Positions 38,020 to 51,339 are shown, counted from the stretch's first letter. The stretch: 64,000 nt of DNA from Burkholderiaceae bacterium (GCA_023954135.1 JAMLIN010000006.1:62001-126000), one strand, 5' to 3'. Translations and numbers: made by a program. The notes: generated from the letters alone by a model not told the origin.

Positions 38020-38643
38020 TCAGCCGGCGATGCGCTCGATCGAGCCGCGCCCGGCCCGGGCAATGACCGGCTCGGGGCCGGTCATGTCCACCATCGTGGT
38101 TGGCTCGAACCCCTGGCCGCCGGCGTCGATGACCGCGTCGATCTGCCTGCCGACCCGCTCGACGATCTCGTCGGCTTCGTGCAGGGGTTCGGACTCGCCG
38201 GGCAGGATCAGGCTGGTGCACAGGACCGGCTCGCCGAGAGCCTCGAGGACACCGAGCGCGACCCGCGAATCGGGCACCCGCAGCCCGATCGTGCGCCGCG
38301 ACGGATGCCAGAGCCGGCGCGGGGTTTCCTTGGTCGCCGGCAGGATGAAGGTATAGGGACCGGGGGTGATTTCCTTCAGGAAGCGGAACTGCCGGTTGTC
38401 GACCTGCGCATAGACGGCGAGTTGCGACAGGTCCGCGCACATCAGGGTGAGCAGGTGCCGGTCGCCCAGCTGGCGCAGCGCGCGCAGGCGATCGACCGCC
38501 CCCTTGTCGCCCAGCCGGCAGGCAAGCACGTAGCAGGCGTCGGTCGGCATCGCGACCAGATTCCCCGCACGCAGCATCTCGGCGGCCTGGTGCAGCAGCC
38601 GGGTCTGCGGATCGACGGGATGGATCTGGTAGCGGACGGTCAT
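38020..38643 (-). CDS. yciO: YciO/Sua5-family protein (threonylcarbamoyl-AMP synthase-like)
   Basis: 207 residues with the YrdC/Sua5 fold. Features: MPTDACYVLAC (canonical PTDTxYGL), HLLTLMC, and GPYTFILPATKETPRR followed by TIGLRVP. The GPYTFIL...TIGLRVP block places it in the YciO subgroup, whose role in t6A synthesis is weaker than that of TsaC. Start at ATG 38643 overlaps the stop of the PHP gene (ATGA), so the PHP gene and this one are co-translated. Confidence 0.92.
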   Translation of the reverse strand: MTVRYQIHPVDPQTRLLHQAAEMLRAGNLVAMPTDACYVLACRLGDKGAVDRLRALRQLGDRHLLTLMCADLSQLAVYAQVDNRQFRFLKEITPGPYTFILPATKETPRRLWHPSRRTIGLRVPDSRVALGVLEALGEPVLCTSLILPGESEPLHEADEIVERVGRQIDAVIDAGGQGFEPTTMVDMTGPEPVIARAGRGSIERIAG

Positions 38644-39521
38644 GCGGCGATCTCCCAGTCGTGCCAGACGGGAACGACCGAATCCGGCAGCGGCGGCACC
38701 TGGCCCAGCTCGACGTGGCTCTCGCCCGGGCCATGGAAATCGGATCCGCGCGATGCCAGCAGGCCGAACTCGACGGCCACCCTGGCGTACTCGGCGTACT
38801 GGGCAACGGTATGGCTGCCGCTGACGACCTCGATGGCGACGCCACCGGCGTCGCGGAAGTCGCTGATCATCGCATGGTGCTGGACTCGATCGAGCCGGTA
38901 GCGGCCAGGATGGGCGAGCACCGCCTGCCCGCCGGCGCACAGGATCCACTCGACGGCTTCGTCCATCGCCGCCCAGCGCTGCGGCACGAAACCGGGCCGG
39001 CCTTCGACGAGAAAGCGCGAGAACACGTCCGACACGTCGCGGCAGAAGCCCCGCTCGACCAGGAACCGGGCGAAATGCGTGCGCGACACGAGAGCCGGAT
39101 TGCCGACATAGCGCAGCGCGCCCTCGTAGGCGCCGGGGATGCCTACCGCGGCGAGCTGCTCCCCGATCTCGACGGCCCGCGCGTCCCGGCCGCTGCGGGT
39201 GCGGGCCAGGCCCTCCTCGAGCGTCGCATCCTGCGGATCGACGTTCAGCCCGACCACATGGATCGTCTCGCCACCCCAGGTGACCGAGACCTCCACGCCG
39301 GGCACGAAAGGCAGGCCGAGCCCGGCGGCCCGGGCAGCCGCCTCGCCGAGGCCGGCGAGATTGTCATGGTCGGTCAGGGCGAGCATCTCGACGCCCTGGG
39401 CGGCGGCTCGCTCGACCACCGCGGACGGGGACAGGGTCCCGTCGGACATCAGCGAATGGCAATGCAGGTCGGCGTTGATCCTGCGCGGATCGGCCCGACC
39501 CGCAGCGATACTCGATTTCAT
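38640..39521 (-). CDS. PHP-domain phosphoesterase (RNase AM/YciV-like)
   Basis: 293 residues from ATG 39521. The PHP metal motifs are in order: DLHCHSLMSDG, LTDHDN, VPGVEVS, LAHPGRY and GSDFHGP. In E. coli the homologue RNase AM (YciV) is a 5'-3' exonuclease that trims 5' ends of rRNAs and short oligonucleotides and can hydrolyse 3',5'-bisphosphates. Encoded upstream of and coupled to yciO, the same pairing as in enterobacteria. Divergent from the acyl-CoA synthetase gene. Confidence 0.92.
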   Translation of the reverse strand: MKSSIAAGRADPRRINADLHCHSLMSDGTLSPSAVVERAAAQGVEMLALTDHDNLAGLGEAAARAAGLGLPFVPGVEVSVTWGGETIHVVGLNVDPQDATLEEGLARTRSGRDARAVEIGEQLAAVGIPGAYEGALRYVGNPALVSRTHFARFLVERGFCRDVSDVFSRFLVEGRPGFVPQRWAAMDEAVEWILCAGGQAVLAHPGRYRLDRVQHHAMISDFRDAGGVAIEVVSGSHTVAQYAEYARVAVEFGLLASRGSDFHGPGESHVELGQVPPLPDSVVPVWHDWEIAA

Positions 39522-39666
39522 GGACCGAAGGATACGCCCTATCCTGCTGCAGTGCAGGATGAACCGGATCGGCCTTTGCGGACATCGCGAGGGCGGGCAC
39601 AATCGATCCGTCGGGACCGGCGAGGGCCGGATCATGCATCCCGGCGCCCCGAGGAGACCCCTGCCC

Positions 39667-41352
39667 ATGCCGGACCCCCAGGTCGACGATCATGACCGGC
39701 TCTATCGCGAATTCCGCTGGCTGGTGCCGGCCCGGTTCAACATTTCGACCGTCTGCTCGACCCGCTGGGCGCGCGACCCGCGGCGGATCGCGATCCGGGT
39801 CCATGGCGACGACGGACCGATCGACATGCTCTCCTACGCCCGGCTCGACGCCGACGCGAACCGGCTTGCCAACGCCCTGACGGCGAGCGGCGTACGCCGC
39901 GGCGACCGGGTCGCCCTGCTGCTGCCCCAGTGCCCCGAGACCGCCATCGCGCAGATGGGGATCCTGCGCATGGGTGCGATCGCGATGCCGCTGTCGATCC
40001 TCTTCGGTGCCGACGCGATCGCCTACCGCCTTCAGGACAGCGATACCCGGACCGTGATCGTCGATGCGAGCGCCCTCGGCACGCTGCGCGAGGCCCGCCT
40101 CGATGCCAGCGCCGTGACGCGGGTCGTCGTCGTCGGCGACGATCCGGTGCCGCTCGATGGCCATGGCGAGGCACGCTGGCAGGATCTCCTCGGCCGTGCG
40201 TCGGACCGTTACCGGACCATCGACACTCTTGCCGACGATCCGGCGCTGCTGATCTACACCAGCGGCACCACCGGGCCGCCGAAGGGAACACTGATTCCTC
40301 ACCGGGCGCTGATCGGCAACCTGCCCGGCTTCGTGGCCTCCCAGGACTGGTTTCCCCGGCCCGACGACGTATTCTGGTCGCCCGCCGACTGGGCCTGGAC
40401 CGGTGGCCTGATGGACGCTCTGCTGCCGACTCTCTATTTCGGGCGCCCGATCGTCGCCTCGCGCAGCCGCTTCTCGGCCGAAGGCGCTTTCGAGCTGATC
40501 GAGCGCCACCAGGTGAGCAACACCTTCCTGTTCCCGACCGCGCTCAAGATGATGATGAAGGCGGTGCCCAGGCCGCGCGAGCGCTACAGCCTGCGGATGC
40601 GCGCCATCATGAGCGGCGGCGAATCGGTCGGCGATGCGGTGTTCGACTGGTGCCGCGATGCCCTCGGCATCACCGTCAACGAGATCTTCGGGCAGACCGA
40701 AGCCAACTACATCATGGGCGGATCCTCGCAGCGCTGGCCGGCGCGATCGGGCGCGATCGGCCGGCCCTACCCCGGCCACCGGATCGCGCTGCTGGACGAC
40801 CGGGGCGATCCGGTGCCGACCGGCAGGATCGGCGAGATCGCCGTGAACCGCTACGACATCCACGGCCATCCGGATCCGGTGATCTTCCTCGGCTACTGGA
40901 ACCGCCCGGAAGCGACCGCCGCCAAGTACACCGGCGACTGGTGCCGTACCGGCGACCTCGCGAGCATCGATGCCGACGGCTATTACTGGTACGGCGGCCG
41001 GGCCGACGACATGTTCAAGGCGGCCGGCTACCGCATCGGACCGAGCGAGGTCGAGAACTGCCTCATCGGCCATCCGGCCGTCGTCAATGCCGCCGTGGTG
41101 CCCAAGCCCGACGCGGAACGCGGCAATCTCGTGAAGGCCTACGTGGTGCTCGCCCCCGGCCATGAACCGGGCCCCGCCCTGGTTGCCGAGCTTCAGCAGC
41201 ATGTCCGCGGCCGGCTCGCGCCCTACGAGTATCCCAAGGAGATCGCCTTCATCGACGAGTTGCCGATGACCACCACCGGGAAGGTCCAGCGGCGGATCCT
41301 CAGGCTGCGGGAAGAGGAGGCGGCAGCCGGCCGGCGGGCGCCGCCTCGCTGA
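39667..41352 (+). CDS. Acyl-CoA synthetase (acetyl/medium-chain type, AMP-forming)
   Basis: 561 residues. Activates a carboxylate as acyl-AMP and then acyl-CoA. Motifs: LIYTSGTTGPPKG (P-loop), ADWAWTGG, EIFGQTEANY (A5), RTGDLASIDADGYYWYGGRADD (A7/A8, together spanning residues around 439-459) and the acylation Lys in TTGKVQRR. The pattern fits the MACS/AcsA-like group acting on acetate, propionate or short aromatic and aliphatic acids. Start ATG 39667 has GAGGAG upstream; ATG 39634 is an alternative. The 3' end overlaps the convergent DUF455 gene by 53 bases. Confidence 0.9.
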   Translation: MPDPQVDDHDRLYREFRWLVPARFNISTVCSTRWARDPRRIAIRVHGDDGPIDMLSYARLDADANRLANALTASGVRRGDRVALLLPQCPETAIAQMGILRMGAIAMPLSILFGADAIAYRLQDSDTRTVIVDASALGTLREARLDASAVTRVVVVGDDPVPLDGHGEARWQDLLGRASDRYRTIDTLADDPALLIYTSGTTGPPKGTLIPHRALIGNLPGFVASQDWFPRPDDVFWSPADWAWTGGLMDALLPTLYFGRPIVASRSRFSAEGAFELIERHQVSNTFLFPTALKMMMKAVPRPRERYSLRMRAIMSGGESVGDAVFDWCRDALGITVNEIFGQTEANYIMGGSSQRWPARSGAIGRPYPGHRIALLDDRGDPVPTGRIGEIAVNRYDIHGHPDPVIFLGYWNRPEATAAKYTGDWCRTGDLASIDADGYYWYGGRADDMFKAAGYRIGPSEVENCLIGHPAVVNAAVVPKPDAERGNLVKAYVVLAPGHEPGPALVAELQQHVRGRLAPYEYPKEIAFIDELPMTTTGKVQRRILRLREEEAAAGRRAPPR

Positions 41353-42163
41353 GCCAGTCGAGCTCGGCTTCGGTGAAGCCGGCGGCAAGCCGGGCCTCGC
41401 GGTTCAGGGGCCCGCGCGCGGGCGGCGCCGCATGGCGACGAAAGAGATCGACGAAGGTCGCCCGCGGGTCGACGCCGCGCGCGATGCACAGCTCGTGGTA
41501 CCAGCGATTGCCGATCGCGACGTGACGCACCTCCTCGTCGAGGATCACCTGCAGGATCTCGACCGCGCGCATGTCGCCCGCGCCCCGCAGCCGGCGCTGC
41601 AGGGGTGGCGTCGCATCCAGGCCGCGCGCCTCCATCACCCGGGGCACGAGCGCCATGCGGGCGAGCACGTCGTCGCGGGTTCGCCAGGCAAGCTGCCAGA
41701 GGCCGTCGTGGGCATCGAAGTCGCCGTACTCGCAGCCCCGCGCCCGCAGCTCATCGCGCAGGAGCCGGAAGTGCTTCGCCTCGTCGATCGCGACCGACAA
41801 CCAGTCGCGCACGAAGTCCTCGGGCATCTCGAAACGCCAGGCGGCATCGAGCGCGAGATTGATCGCGTTGAACTCGATGTGCGCGATCGCGTGAAGCAGC
41901 GCCGCCCTGCCTTGCGCACTGCCGACCGGTCGCGCGGGCACGCTGCGCGGATCGACCAGCCGCGGCCTCGCGGGACGGCCGGGCTCGCTCGCCGCGAGCG
42001 CGCGCCGGTCCGGCACCGGCGTCGGCTCCGCCGGTACGCCCCCGTCGAGCAGCGCGGCGATCGCCGCGACGCACTCGAGCTTGCGCGCCGGCTCGGCTGC
42101 CAGCCAGCCGCAGGCGGCCCAGGCCCGGAGCGCATCGGACCGATGACTTACACTTGCACGCAT
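41300..42163 (-). CDS. DUF455 ferritin-like protein
   Basis: 287 residues. A four-helix ferritin-like domain shows the metal-ligand pattern [13 protein letters not shown], then [11 protein letters not shown] and later [10 protein letters not shown], giving the E...ExxH repeats of a di-iron carboxylate site. DUF455 proteins are distant relatives of MiaE/rhodanese-linked ferritin-like enzymes; no reaction is established. Start ATG 42163 is chosen because the next gene begins divergently at 42190. The C-terminal 17 codons overlap the end of the acyl-CoA synthetase gene on the other strand. Confidence 0.85.
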   Translation of the reverse strand: MRASVSHRSDALRAWAACGWLAAEPARKLECVAAIAALLDGGVPAEPTPVPDRRALAASEPGRPARPRLVDPRSVPARPVGSAQGRAALLHAIAHIEFNAINLALDAAWRFEMPEDFVRDWLSVAIDEAKHFRLLRDELRARGCEYGDFDAHDGLWQLAWRTRDDVLARMALVPRVMEARGLDATPPLQRRLRGAGDMRAVEILQVILDEEVRHVAIGNRWYHELCIARGVDPRATFVDLFRRHAAPPARGPLNREARLAAGFTEAELDWLSEAAPAGRLPPPLPAA

Positions 42164-42189
42164 CCCGTGATTATCCCCGGAGGAACGCG

Positions 42190-42720
42190 ATGAGCGTCTT
42201 CGCACTCGATACGATCGTCCCGTCGATCGGCCCAGGCGCCTGGGTTGCCCACACCGCGAGCGTGATCGGCAACGTGGACCTCGGCCGCGATGCGAGCGTC
42301 TGGTTCGGCGCCGTCCTGCGCGGCGACAACGCGCCCATCCGGATCGGCACCGGCAGCAACGTCCAGGACAATGCCGTCCTGCATACCGATCCCGGCAATC
42401 CGCTGACGGTCGGCGAGCTCGTCACGATCGGCCATCAGGCGATGCTGCACGGCTGCACCATCGGCGACGGCTCGCTGATCGGCATCCAGGCAGTCATCCT
42501 CAACGGTGCGAAGATCGGTCGCGGCTGCCTGATCGGGGCCGGCGCCCTGATCACGGAAGGCAAGGAGATCCCCGACGGCAGCCTCGTCATGGGCTCGCCC
42601 GGCAAGGTGGTCCGCCAGCTCGCGCCGGCCGATGCCGCCCGGCTGCTCGCCAGCGCGCAGGGCTACGTCAAGCGCGCTGCGATGTTCCGCGACAAGATGC
42701 GCCTGATCACGCAGGACTGA
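42190..42720 (+). CDS. Gamma-class carbonic anhydrase-like protein (YrdA/PaaY type)
   Basis: 176 residues forming a left-handed beta-helix of hexapeptide repeats ([21 protein letters not shown]). The three His zinc ligands of the gamma class are seen in DNAVLHTD and [11 protein letters not shown]. Members hydrate CO2 or, as in PaaY, hydrolyse thioesters; many are of unknown role. Start ATG 42190 follows AGGA at 42181. Divergent from the DUF455 gene with only 26 bases between starts. Confidence 0.92.
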   Translation: MSVFALDTIVPSIGPGAWVAHTASVIGNVDLGRDASVWFGAVLRGDNAPIRIGTGSNVQDNAVLHTDPGNPLTVGELVTIGHQAMLHGCTIGDGSLIGIQAVILNGAKIGRGCLIGAGALITEGKEIPDGSLVMGSPGKVVRQLAPADAARLLASAQGYVKRAAMFRDKMRLITQD

Positions 42721-42725
42721 GATAT

Positions 42726-42870
42726 GAAGCCCCCACGCTCACTTCGTTCGCTTCGGCCGCGCTCACAGGCGCGGCCGGTCTTGCCGGCGCGAAGCGGTGC
42801 TTCGCGAATTCCCGGCTCGACCCCGCCCGAGGGGGCGCCTCAGCGGCTTCGGGCGGCCGGGCGCCGCTGA
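42726..42870 (+). repeat. Family B repeat, copy B2, interrupted by family C
   Basis: Left part CCCCCACGCTC (from 42729) and right part CCCGAGGGGGCGCC (from 42825) match the B terminator stem. They are split by a family C module (42755-42823). The last section is a hairpin, TCAGCGGC (42840-42847) paired with GCCGCTGA (42863-42870), ending one base before the hslO ATG. Confidence 0.75.
42755..42823 (-). repeat. Family C two-hairpin module, copy C1
   Basis: About 70 bases holding two perfect hairpins: GGCCGCGC-n6-GCGCGGCC (42755-42776) and CGCGAAGC-GGT-GCTTCGCG (42788-42806). Reverse-complemented, it matches C2 and C3 with only a few differences. Confidence 0.85.
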
Positions 42871-42871
42871 G

Positions 42872-43783
42872 ATGGAACGACCCTCACCCGATCGCCTGCT
42901 CCGGTTCAGCGCCGCGGCCGCGTCGGTGCGCGGCGAATGCGTCGAGCTCGGCGCCGCGTGGCAGGCGGTGCTCGCGCGCCACGAGCTGCCGCCGGCGGTC
43001 CGCGACCGGCTCGGGGAGCTGATCGGTGCCGCGCTCCTGCTGGCCGCGACGATCAAGCACGACGGCGCCCTGATCCTGCAACTGCACGGCGACGGCCCGG
43101 TCAGCCTGGTGGTCGTCGAATGCCGCTCCGACGGCAGCTTCCGCGCGACCGTGAAGCTGGGCGAGGCGCCGATCGCGGACGACGCGGATTTCACCTCGCT
43201 GCTCAATGCCAACGGCCGTGGGCGCTGCGTGGTGACGCTCGACGGCACCAGCGGCGACACCGGCCATACTTACCAGGGAGTGGTGCCGCTCGACGGCGAT
43301 TCCGTCGCCGAGGTGATCGAGCGCTACATGAGCCATTCGGAGCAGATCCCCACCCGGCTCTGGCTGGCAGCCGACGCCGGCGCGGTCCGCGGCCTGATGC
43401 TCCAGCGCATGCCGTCGGCCGGCGGCCTGGCCGGCGAAGTCGACGAGGATGCGTGGCCCCGCTTCACCCAACTCGCCGCCACGCTGGAGCCGGCGGAGCT
43501 GCTCGATACGCCGGCCGAGAAACTGCTGCACCGGCTGTTCTGGCAGGAACGGCTCGCCGGTCGCGACGCGCGCACCCTGCGCTTTGCCTGCCGCTGCTCG
43601 CGCGGCAAGGTCGCCGCGATGCTCCGGATGCTGGGTCGCGACGAGGTCGAATCGGTGCTCGACGAACAGGGCGTGGTCGAGGTGCGCTGCGAATTCTGCA
43701 ACGAGGCCTGGCGCTTCGACGCGGTCGATTGCGCCGCGCTCTTCGTCGAGGGCCTGGCTCCCGAGCACCCCACCCGCCAATAA
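42872..43783 (+). CDS. hslO: Redox-regulated chaperone Hsp33
   Basis: Holdase chaperone switched on by oxidation and unfolding. 303 residues from ATG 42872; the N-terminus VRGECVELGAAWQAVLARH fits the family. The C-terminal redox switch has the four zinc-binding cysteines as CxC (FACRCSRG) and CxxC (RCEFCNEAW). No Shine-Dalgarno is visible: a repeat hairpin ends one base before the ATG. The gene is flanked by inverted copies of family C. Confidence 0.94.
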   Translation: MERPSPDRLLRFSAAAASVRGECVELGAAWQAVLARHELPPAVRDRLGELIGAALLLAATIKHDGALILQLHGDGPVSLVVVECRSDGSFRATVKLGEAPIADDADFTSLLNANGRGRCVVTLDGTSGDTGHTYQGVVPLDGDSVAEVIERYMSHSEQIPTRLWLAADAGAVRGLMLQRMPSAGGLAGEVDEDAWPRFTQLAATLEPAELLDTPAEKLLHRLFWQERLAGRDARTLRFACRCSRGKVAAMLRMLGRDEVESVLDEQGVVEVRCEFCNEAWRFDAVDCAALFVEGLAPEHPTRQ

Positions 43784-43793
43784 AAGAAGGCGG

Positions 43794-43965
43794 ACGGCGT
43801 CGCCGTCGGGCGCACGGGGTCGAGCCGGGAATTCGCGAAGCACTGCTTCGCGCCGGCGAGACCGGCCGCGCCTGCGAGCGCGGCCGAAAGGCGGGGCGAC
43901 GCAGACAGTACGGTTGTACGGCAAGGAAGCCCCAACGCGGCCATGCGCCCGAAGGCGTCGCCGTC
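43794..43965 (+). repeat. Family A structured repeat, copy A4 (long form with family C inside)
   Basis: Lies between convergent hslO and ftsB. Outer arms ACGGCGTCGCCGTCGGGCGCA (43794-43814, one base trimmed) and TGCGCCCGAAGGCGTCGCC (from 43943) are largely complementary. Family C occupies 43815-43885. The core 43888-43942 has GGCGGGGCG, GCAGACAGT, inner hairpin GTAC-GGTT-GTAC (43908-43919), GGCAAGG and CCCAACGCGG. Confidence 0.85.
43815..43885 (+). repeat. Family C two-hairpin module, copy C2
   Basis: Hairpins CGCGAAGC-ACT-GCTTCGCG and GGCCGCGC-n6-GCGCGGCC. It is inverted relative to C1 on the other side of hslO and sits between the left arm and the core of A4. Confidence 0.87.
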
Positions 43966-43966
43966 G

Positions 43967-44287
43967 TCAGCGCCCGGCGTCGGCGGTCTGTATCCGGGTG
44001 CCGCCGCTGGATTCGCCGGCCTGGTTGATCTGCACGAAGACCTCGCCACGCCCCACCATGCCGAGGTCGTAGCGGGCGCGTTCCTCGACCGCCTGGCGCC
44101 CCTCGGCGAGGTCGCGCAGCTCGGCCTCGAGCCCGGCGTTGTGGACCGACATCCGGGCATTGGTCTGCTGCTGCTCGGCGAGCTGACCGCTCAGGCGCCA
44201 TACCTCGCGCCAGCCCCGCTCGCCGAACCAGAGCGGATACTGGATCGCGACCAGGAGCGCGCACAGCACGAGCGTCAGGGGGCGCAT
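43967..44287 (-). CDS. ftsB: Cell division protein FtsB
   Basis: Bitopic membrane protein of the divisome, forming a complex with FtsL and FtsQ. 106 residues from ATG 44287. One N-terminal transmembrane helix (TLVLCALLVAIQYPLWFG), a periplasmic coiled coil (SGQLAEQQQTNARMSVHNAG) and the conserved VEERARYDLGMVGRGEVFVQ end. The frame upstream of 44287 runs through eno and is spurious. It follows eno by 14 bases, the classical eno-ftsB pairing. Confidence 0.94.
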   Translation of the reverse strand: MRPLTLVLCALLVAIQYPLWFGERGWREVWRLSGQLAEQQQTNARMSVHNAGLEAELRDLAEGRQAVEERARYDLGMVGRGEVFVQINQAGESSGGTRIQTADAGR

Positions 44288-44301
44288 CGCTTCGATCACG
44301 C

Positions 44302-46576
<2,275 letters not shown>

Positions 46577-46640
46577 CGTCGGATCTCCGGACGCTGCTAC
46601 ACCGCGCCAAGGGTCGGAACCCGTGCGTGGCACGGCTTCC

Positions 46641-48482
<1,842 letters not shown>

Positions 48483-48483
48483 T

Positions 48484-48489
48484 TATAAT
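48484..48489 (+). promoter_or_regulatory. -10 element of the scoA promoter
   Basis: A perfect TATAAT lies 37 bases before the scoA ATG. The -35 region is GC-rich and not recognisable, so an activator may be needed. Confidence 0.5.
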
Positions 48490-48526
48490 CCCTCATCGCC
48501 ACCCGCCCCAGCTAGCGAGGTTTTCC

Positions 48527-49228
48527 ATGAGCAAGGTCTACCCGAACGCCACCAGCGCGCTGGCCGACGTCGTTGCCGACGGCCAGATGATCGCCGTCGG
48601 CGGATTCGGCCTTTGCGGCATCCCCGAGGCCCTGATCGCCGGCCTGCGCGATTCGGGCGTCAAGAACCTGACCTGCGTGTCGAACAACGCCGGCGTCGAC
48701 GATTTCGGACTCGGCCTGCTGCTCCAGAGCCGCCAGGTCCGCAAGATGATCGCGAGCTACGTGGGCGAGAACAAGGAGTTCGAGCGCCAGTACCTGAGCG
48801 GCGAGCTCGAGCTGGAATTCACTCCCCAGGGCACGCTGGCCGAGAAGCTGCGCGCCGGCGGCGCCGGCATTCCGGCCTTCTTCACCCGCACCGGCTACGG
48901 CACCCTGGTCGCCGAAGGCAAGGAAACCCGCGAGTTCGACGGGCACATGTACGTCATGGAACGCTCGCTCGTGCCCGACGTCTCCCTCGTCAAGGCCTGG
49001 ATGGCCGACGAGTCGGGCAACCTGGTGTTCCGGCGCACCGCGCGCAACTTCAATCCCAACGTGGCGATGGCCGGCAAGGTGTGCATTGCCGAGGTCGAGG
49101 TGATCGTGCCCACCGGCGAGATCGACCCCGACCACGTCCACCTGCCCGGCATCTACGTGCACCGGATCGTGCACAACCCGGCGCCGGAAAAACGCATCGA
49201 ACAGCGCACCACGCGCCCGACCCGCTGA
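48527..49228 (+). CDS. scoA: 3-oxoacid CoA-transferase subunit A
   Basis: Alpha subunit of a succinyl-CoA:3-ketoacid CoA transferase (ScoA/PcaI family), moving CoA from succinyl-CoA to acetoacetate or 3-oxoadipate. 233 residues. Motifs: [20 protein letters not shown], then [12 protein letters not shown] and [15 protein letters not shown]. The start ATG 48527 gives the family N-terminus; the ORF upstream is spurious. scoB follows 10 bases later. Confidence 0.95.
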   Translation: MSKVYPNATSALADVVADGQMIAVGGFGLCGIPEALIAGLRDSGVKNLTCVSNNAGVDDFGLGLLLQSRQVRKMIASYVGENKEFERQYLSGELELEFTPQGTLAEKLRAGGAGIPAFFTRTGYGTLVAEGKETREFDGHMYVMERSLVPDVSLVKAWMADESGNLVFRRTARNFNPNVAMAGKVCIAEVEVIVPTGEIDPDHVHLPGIYVHRIVHNPAPEKRIEQRTTRPTR

Positions 49229-49238
49229 GGAGATCGTC

Positions 49239-49892
49239 ATGCCCTGGACCCGTGACCAGATGGCCGCCCGCGCCGCCAAGGAACTGCGCGACGGCTTCTA
49301 CGTGAATCTCGGCATCGGCCTGCCGACCCTCGTCGCCAACTATGTCCCCGAGGGCATGGAGGTCTGGCTGCAGAGCGAGAACGGCCTGCTCGGGATCGGC
49401 CCCTTCCCGACCGAGGACGAGGTCGACCCCGACCTGATCAACGCCGGCAAGCAGACCGTCACCACCCTGCCCGGCTCGTCGATCTTCGCGAGCGCCGACT
49501 CCTTCGCGATGATCCGCGGCGGCAAGATCAACCTCGCCATCCTCGGCGCGATGCAGGTCAGCGCGAAAGGCGACCTCGCCAACTGGATGATCCCGGGCAA
49601 GATGGTCAAGGGCATGGGCGGGGCGATGGACCTCGTCGGCGGCGTCGGACGCGTGCTGGTCCTGATGGAGCACACCGCCCGCAAGAAGGACGGCACCGAG
49701 GATTTCAAGATCCTGCCCGAGTGCAACCTGCCGCTCACCGGCGTGGGGGTCGTCAACGAGATCATCACCGATCTCGGCGTGCTCGAGGTCGCACCCACCG
49801 GCCTGCGTCTGGTCGAGCTTGCGCCGGGCGTCACGGCCGAGGAACTGCAGAGCAAGACCGGCTGCCCGGTCGACGTCAGCGCCTTCGCCTGA
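49239..49892 (+). CDS. scoB: 3-oxoacid CoA-transferase subunit B
   Basis: Beta subunit partner of scoA, 217 residues. The catalytic Glu is in the family motif [10 protein letters not shown], and [25 protein letters not shown] and [12 protein letters not shown] are typical. Together with scoA it would enable ketone-body or 3-oxoacid breakdown and recycling of acetoacetate from polyhydroxybutyrate; specific substrate not proven. Confidence 0.95.
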   Translation: MPWTRDQMAARAAKELRDGFYVNLGIGLPTLVANYVPEGMEVWLQSENGLLGIGPFPTEDEVDPDLINAGKQTVTTLPGSSIFASADSFAMIRGGKINLAILGAMQVSAKGDLANWMIPGKMVKGMGGAMDLVGGVGRVLVLMEHTARKKDGTEDFKILPECNLPLTGVGVVNEIITDLGVLEVAPTGLRLVELAPGVTAEELQSKTGCPVDVSAFA

Positions 49893-49931
49893 ACGTGCCT
49901 CTCGTCCGGGCCATACGGCCCGGGCGGCCCG

Positions 49932-50366
49932 CTAGATCAGAGGCTTCAGAACGATCTCGCGCACCCAATCGGGCAGCGGAGCCGATCTCTTCTCCGGGAA
50001 ATTCACCCAGACGACCGTGGCGCCGCCCCGGGCGCAGATGCGATCGGGTTCGTCGCTTCGGCTCATCTCGGTCACCGTCTCGACGGTCGACCGGCCGATT
50101 CGGCCGACCAGCAACCGGGCCCGGACGGTGCCGGGATAACGCATCTCGTGCATGAAGCTGCAGTGGGCATTGACGATGACCGGCCCCTCGCCGCCGGGAT
50201 CGGGCGAGAACCCGAGCCGGCCGAACCAGTCGATCCGCAGCTGCTCCATGTAGGTGAAGTACACCGCGTTGTTGACATGGCCCATCGCGTCCATGTCACC
50301 CCAGCGGATCGGCAACTCGATCTCGAGCACCGGGACCGGATCGAACTGTGCCGCTTCTTCGTTCAT
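49932..50366 (-). CDS. 4HBT-family acyl-CoA thioesterase
   Basis: 144-residue hotdog-fold thioesterase. The 4-hydroxybenzoyl-CoA thioesterase signature is RWGDMDAMGHVNNAVYFTYMEQ (about residues 21-42), including the catalytic Asp. Likely hydrolyses acyl-CoA or acyl-ACP esters as a housekeeping or pathway-linked enzyme. On the minus strand, followed by the SDR gene upstream in transcription order (36 bases apart), in a neighbourhood of acyl-CoA enzymes. Confidence 0.88.
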   Translation of the reverse strand: MNEEAAQFDPVPVLEIELPIRWGDMDAMGHVNNAVYFTYMEQLRIDWFGRLGFSPDPGGEGPVIVNAHCSFMHEMRYPGTVRARLLVGRIGRSTVETVTEMSRSDEPDRICARGGATVVWVNFPEKRSAPLPDWVREIVLKPLI

Positions 50367-50402
50367 GTCGTCATGCCCCCCGCATGAGCCCGGCCACCGG
50401 CG

Positions 50403-51176
50403 CTAGATCGCGAACCCGTCGTCGGCCGCGATCACCGCGCCGTTGATGAATCCGGAGCGCCCGGACGCGAGCAGCACCAGCAGGCCGTCGAGATCCTCGG
50501 GATCGCCGACGCGCCGGCGCGGCAGCATCGCGACCAGGCGCCGCCCGCCCTCGGTTTCCCAGTGGGCGTCGTTGAGCTCGGTACGGATGTACCCCGGGCA
50601 GATCGCGTTGACATTGATGCCGTAGCGCCCCCACTCGAGCGCCATCGCCCGGGTCATGTGGACCACCGCCGCCTTGCTCATGGCGTAGATGCCGATCTGC
50701 GCGAGCGCCTTGAGCCCCGCCATCGACGCGACGTTGATGATCCGCGCCTCGCGGCCCGGCTGCGATTTCGCACGCTCGACCATCCGGCGACCGACCGCCT
50801 GGGCGACGAAGAACGCCCCCTTCAGATTGGTATCCATGACGAAGTCGAAATCCGCTGCCGTGACATCGAGCAGGCGCTGGGTGGTGCTCACGCCGGAGTT
50901 GTTGACAAGGATATCGATCGGCCCCGCCTGTTCCTCGGCGGCCGCGATCGCCGCGTCGATCGCGCCGGTATCGGTGACGTCGAGCGCGAGCACGCTCGCC
51001 GCCCCGCCGGCCGCCTCGATGGCGGCGCGCAGTTCCTTGAGCCGCTCCACACGACGCGAAGCGAGCACCACATGCGCGCCATTCTCGGCAAGAACGGTCG
51101 CGAACCGGGCTCCCAGCCCGCTCGAAGCGCCGGTGACCAGCGCTGTCTTGCCGGTGAGATCGAATGAGGTCGCCAT
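50403..51176 (-). CDS. Short-chain dehydrogenase/reductase
   Basis: 257 residues from ATG 51176; longer upstream frames are spurious. Classical SDR: NAD(P)-binding TGASSGLG, structural NNSG motif (usually NNAG), active-site Ser in INVASMAG and YxxxK in YAMSK, followed by NAICPGYIRTEL. Oxidises or reduces a hydroxyl/keto group, perhaps a hydroxyacyl-CoA given its neighbours (CoA transferase, ETF-QO, thioesterase). Substrate unknown. Confidence 0.92.
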   Translation of the reverse strand: MATSFDLTGKTALVTGASSGLGARFATVLAENGAHVVLASRRVERLKELRAAIEAAGGAASVLALDVTDTGAIDAAIAAAEEQAGPIDILVNNSGVSTTQRLLDVTAADFDFVMDTNLKGAFFVAQAVGRRMVERAKSQPGREARIINVASMAGLKALAQIGIYAMSKAAVVHMTRAMALEWGRYGINVNAICPGYIRTELNDAHWETEGGRRLVAMLPRRRVGDPEDLDGLLVLLASGRSGFINGAVIAADDGFAI

Positions 51177-51240
51177 GCGCGTCTCCGGTTCCGTCTGTCT
51201 GTCAACTCCGATGGCGTGGATCATAGCCGATCGATCCGAT

Positions 51241-51270
51241 TTGGACGGGCGCGGCGGTTTCCGCGACAAT
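51241..51270 (+). promoter_or_regulatory. Candidate promoter of ETF-QO
   Basis: TTGGAC (51241-51246) and GACAAT (51265-51270) are separated by 18 bases, 70 bases before the ETF-QO start. Both hexamers are imperfect. Confidence 0.4.
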
Positions 51271-51339
51271 TGCACGATCCGACACCCGGGGTGCCCGCCG
51301 CCCCGCGAATGCGCAGCGCCCTGACCCTGGAGACGCCTC

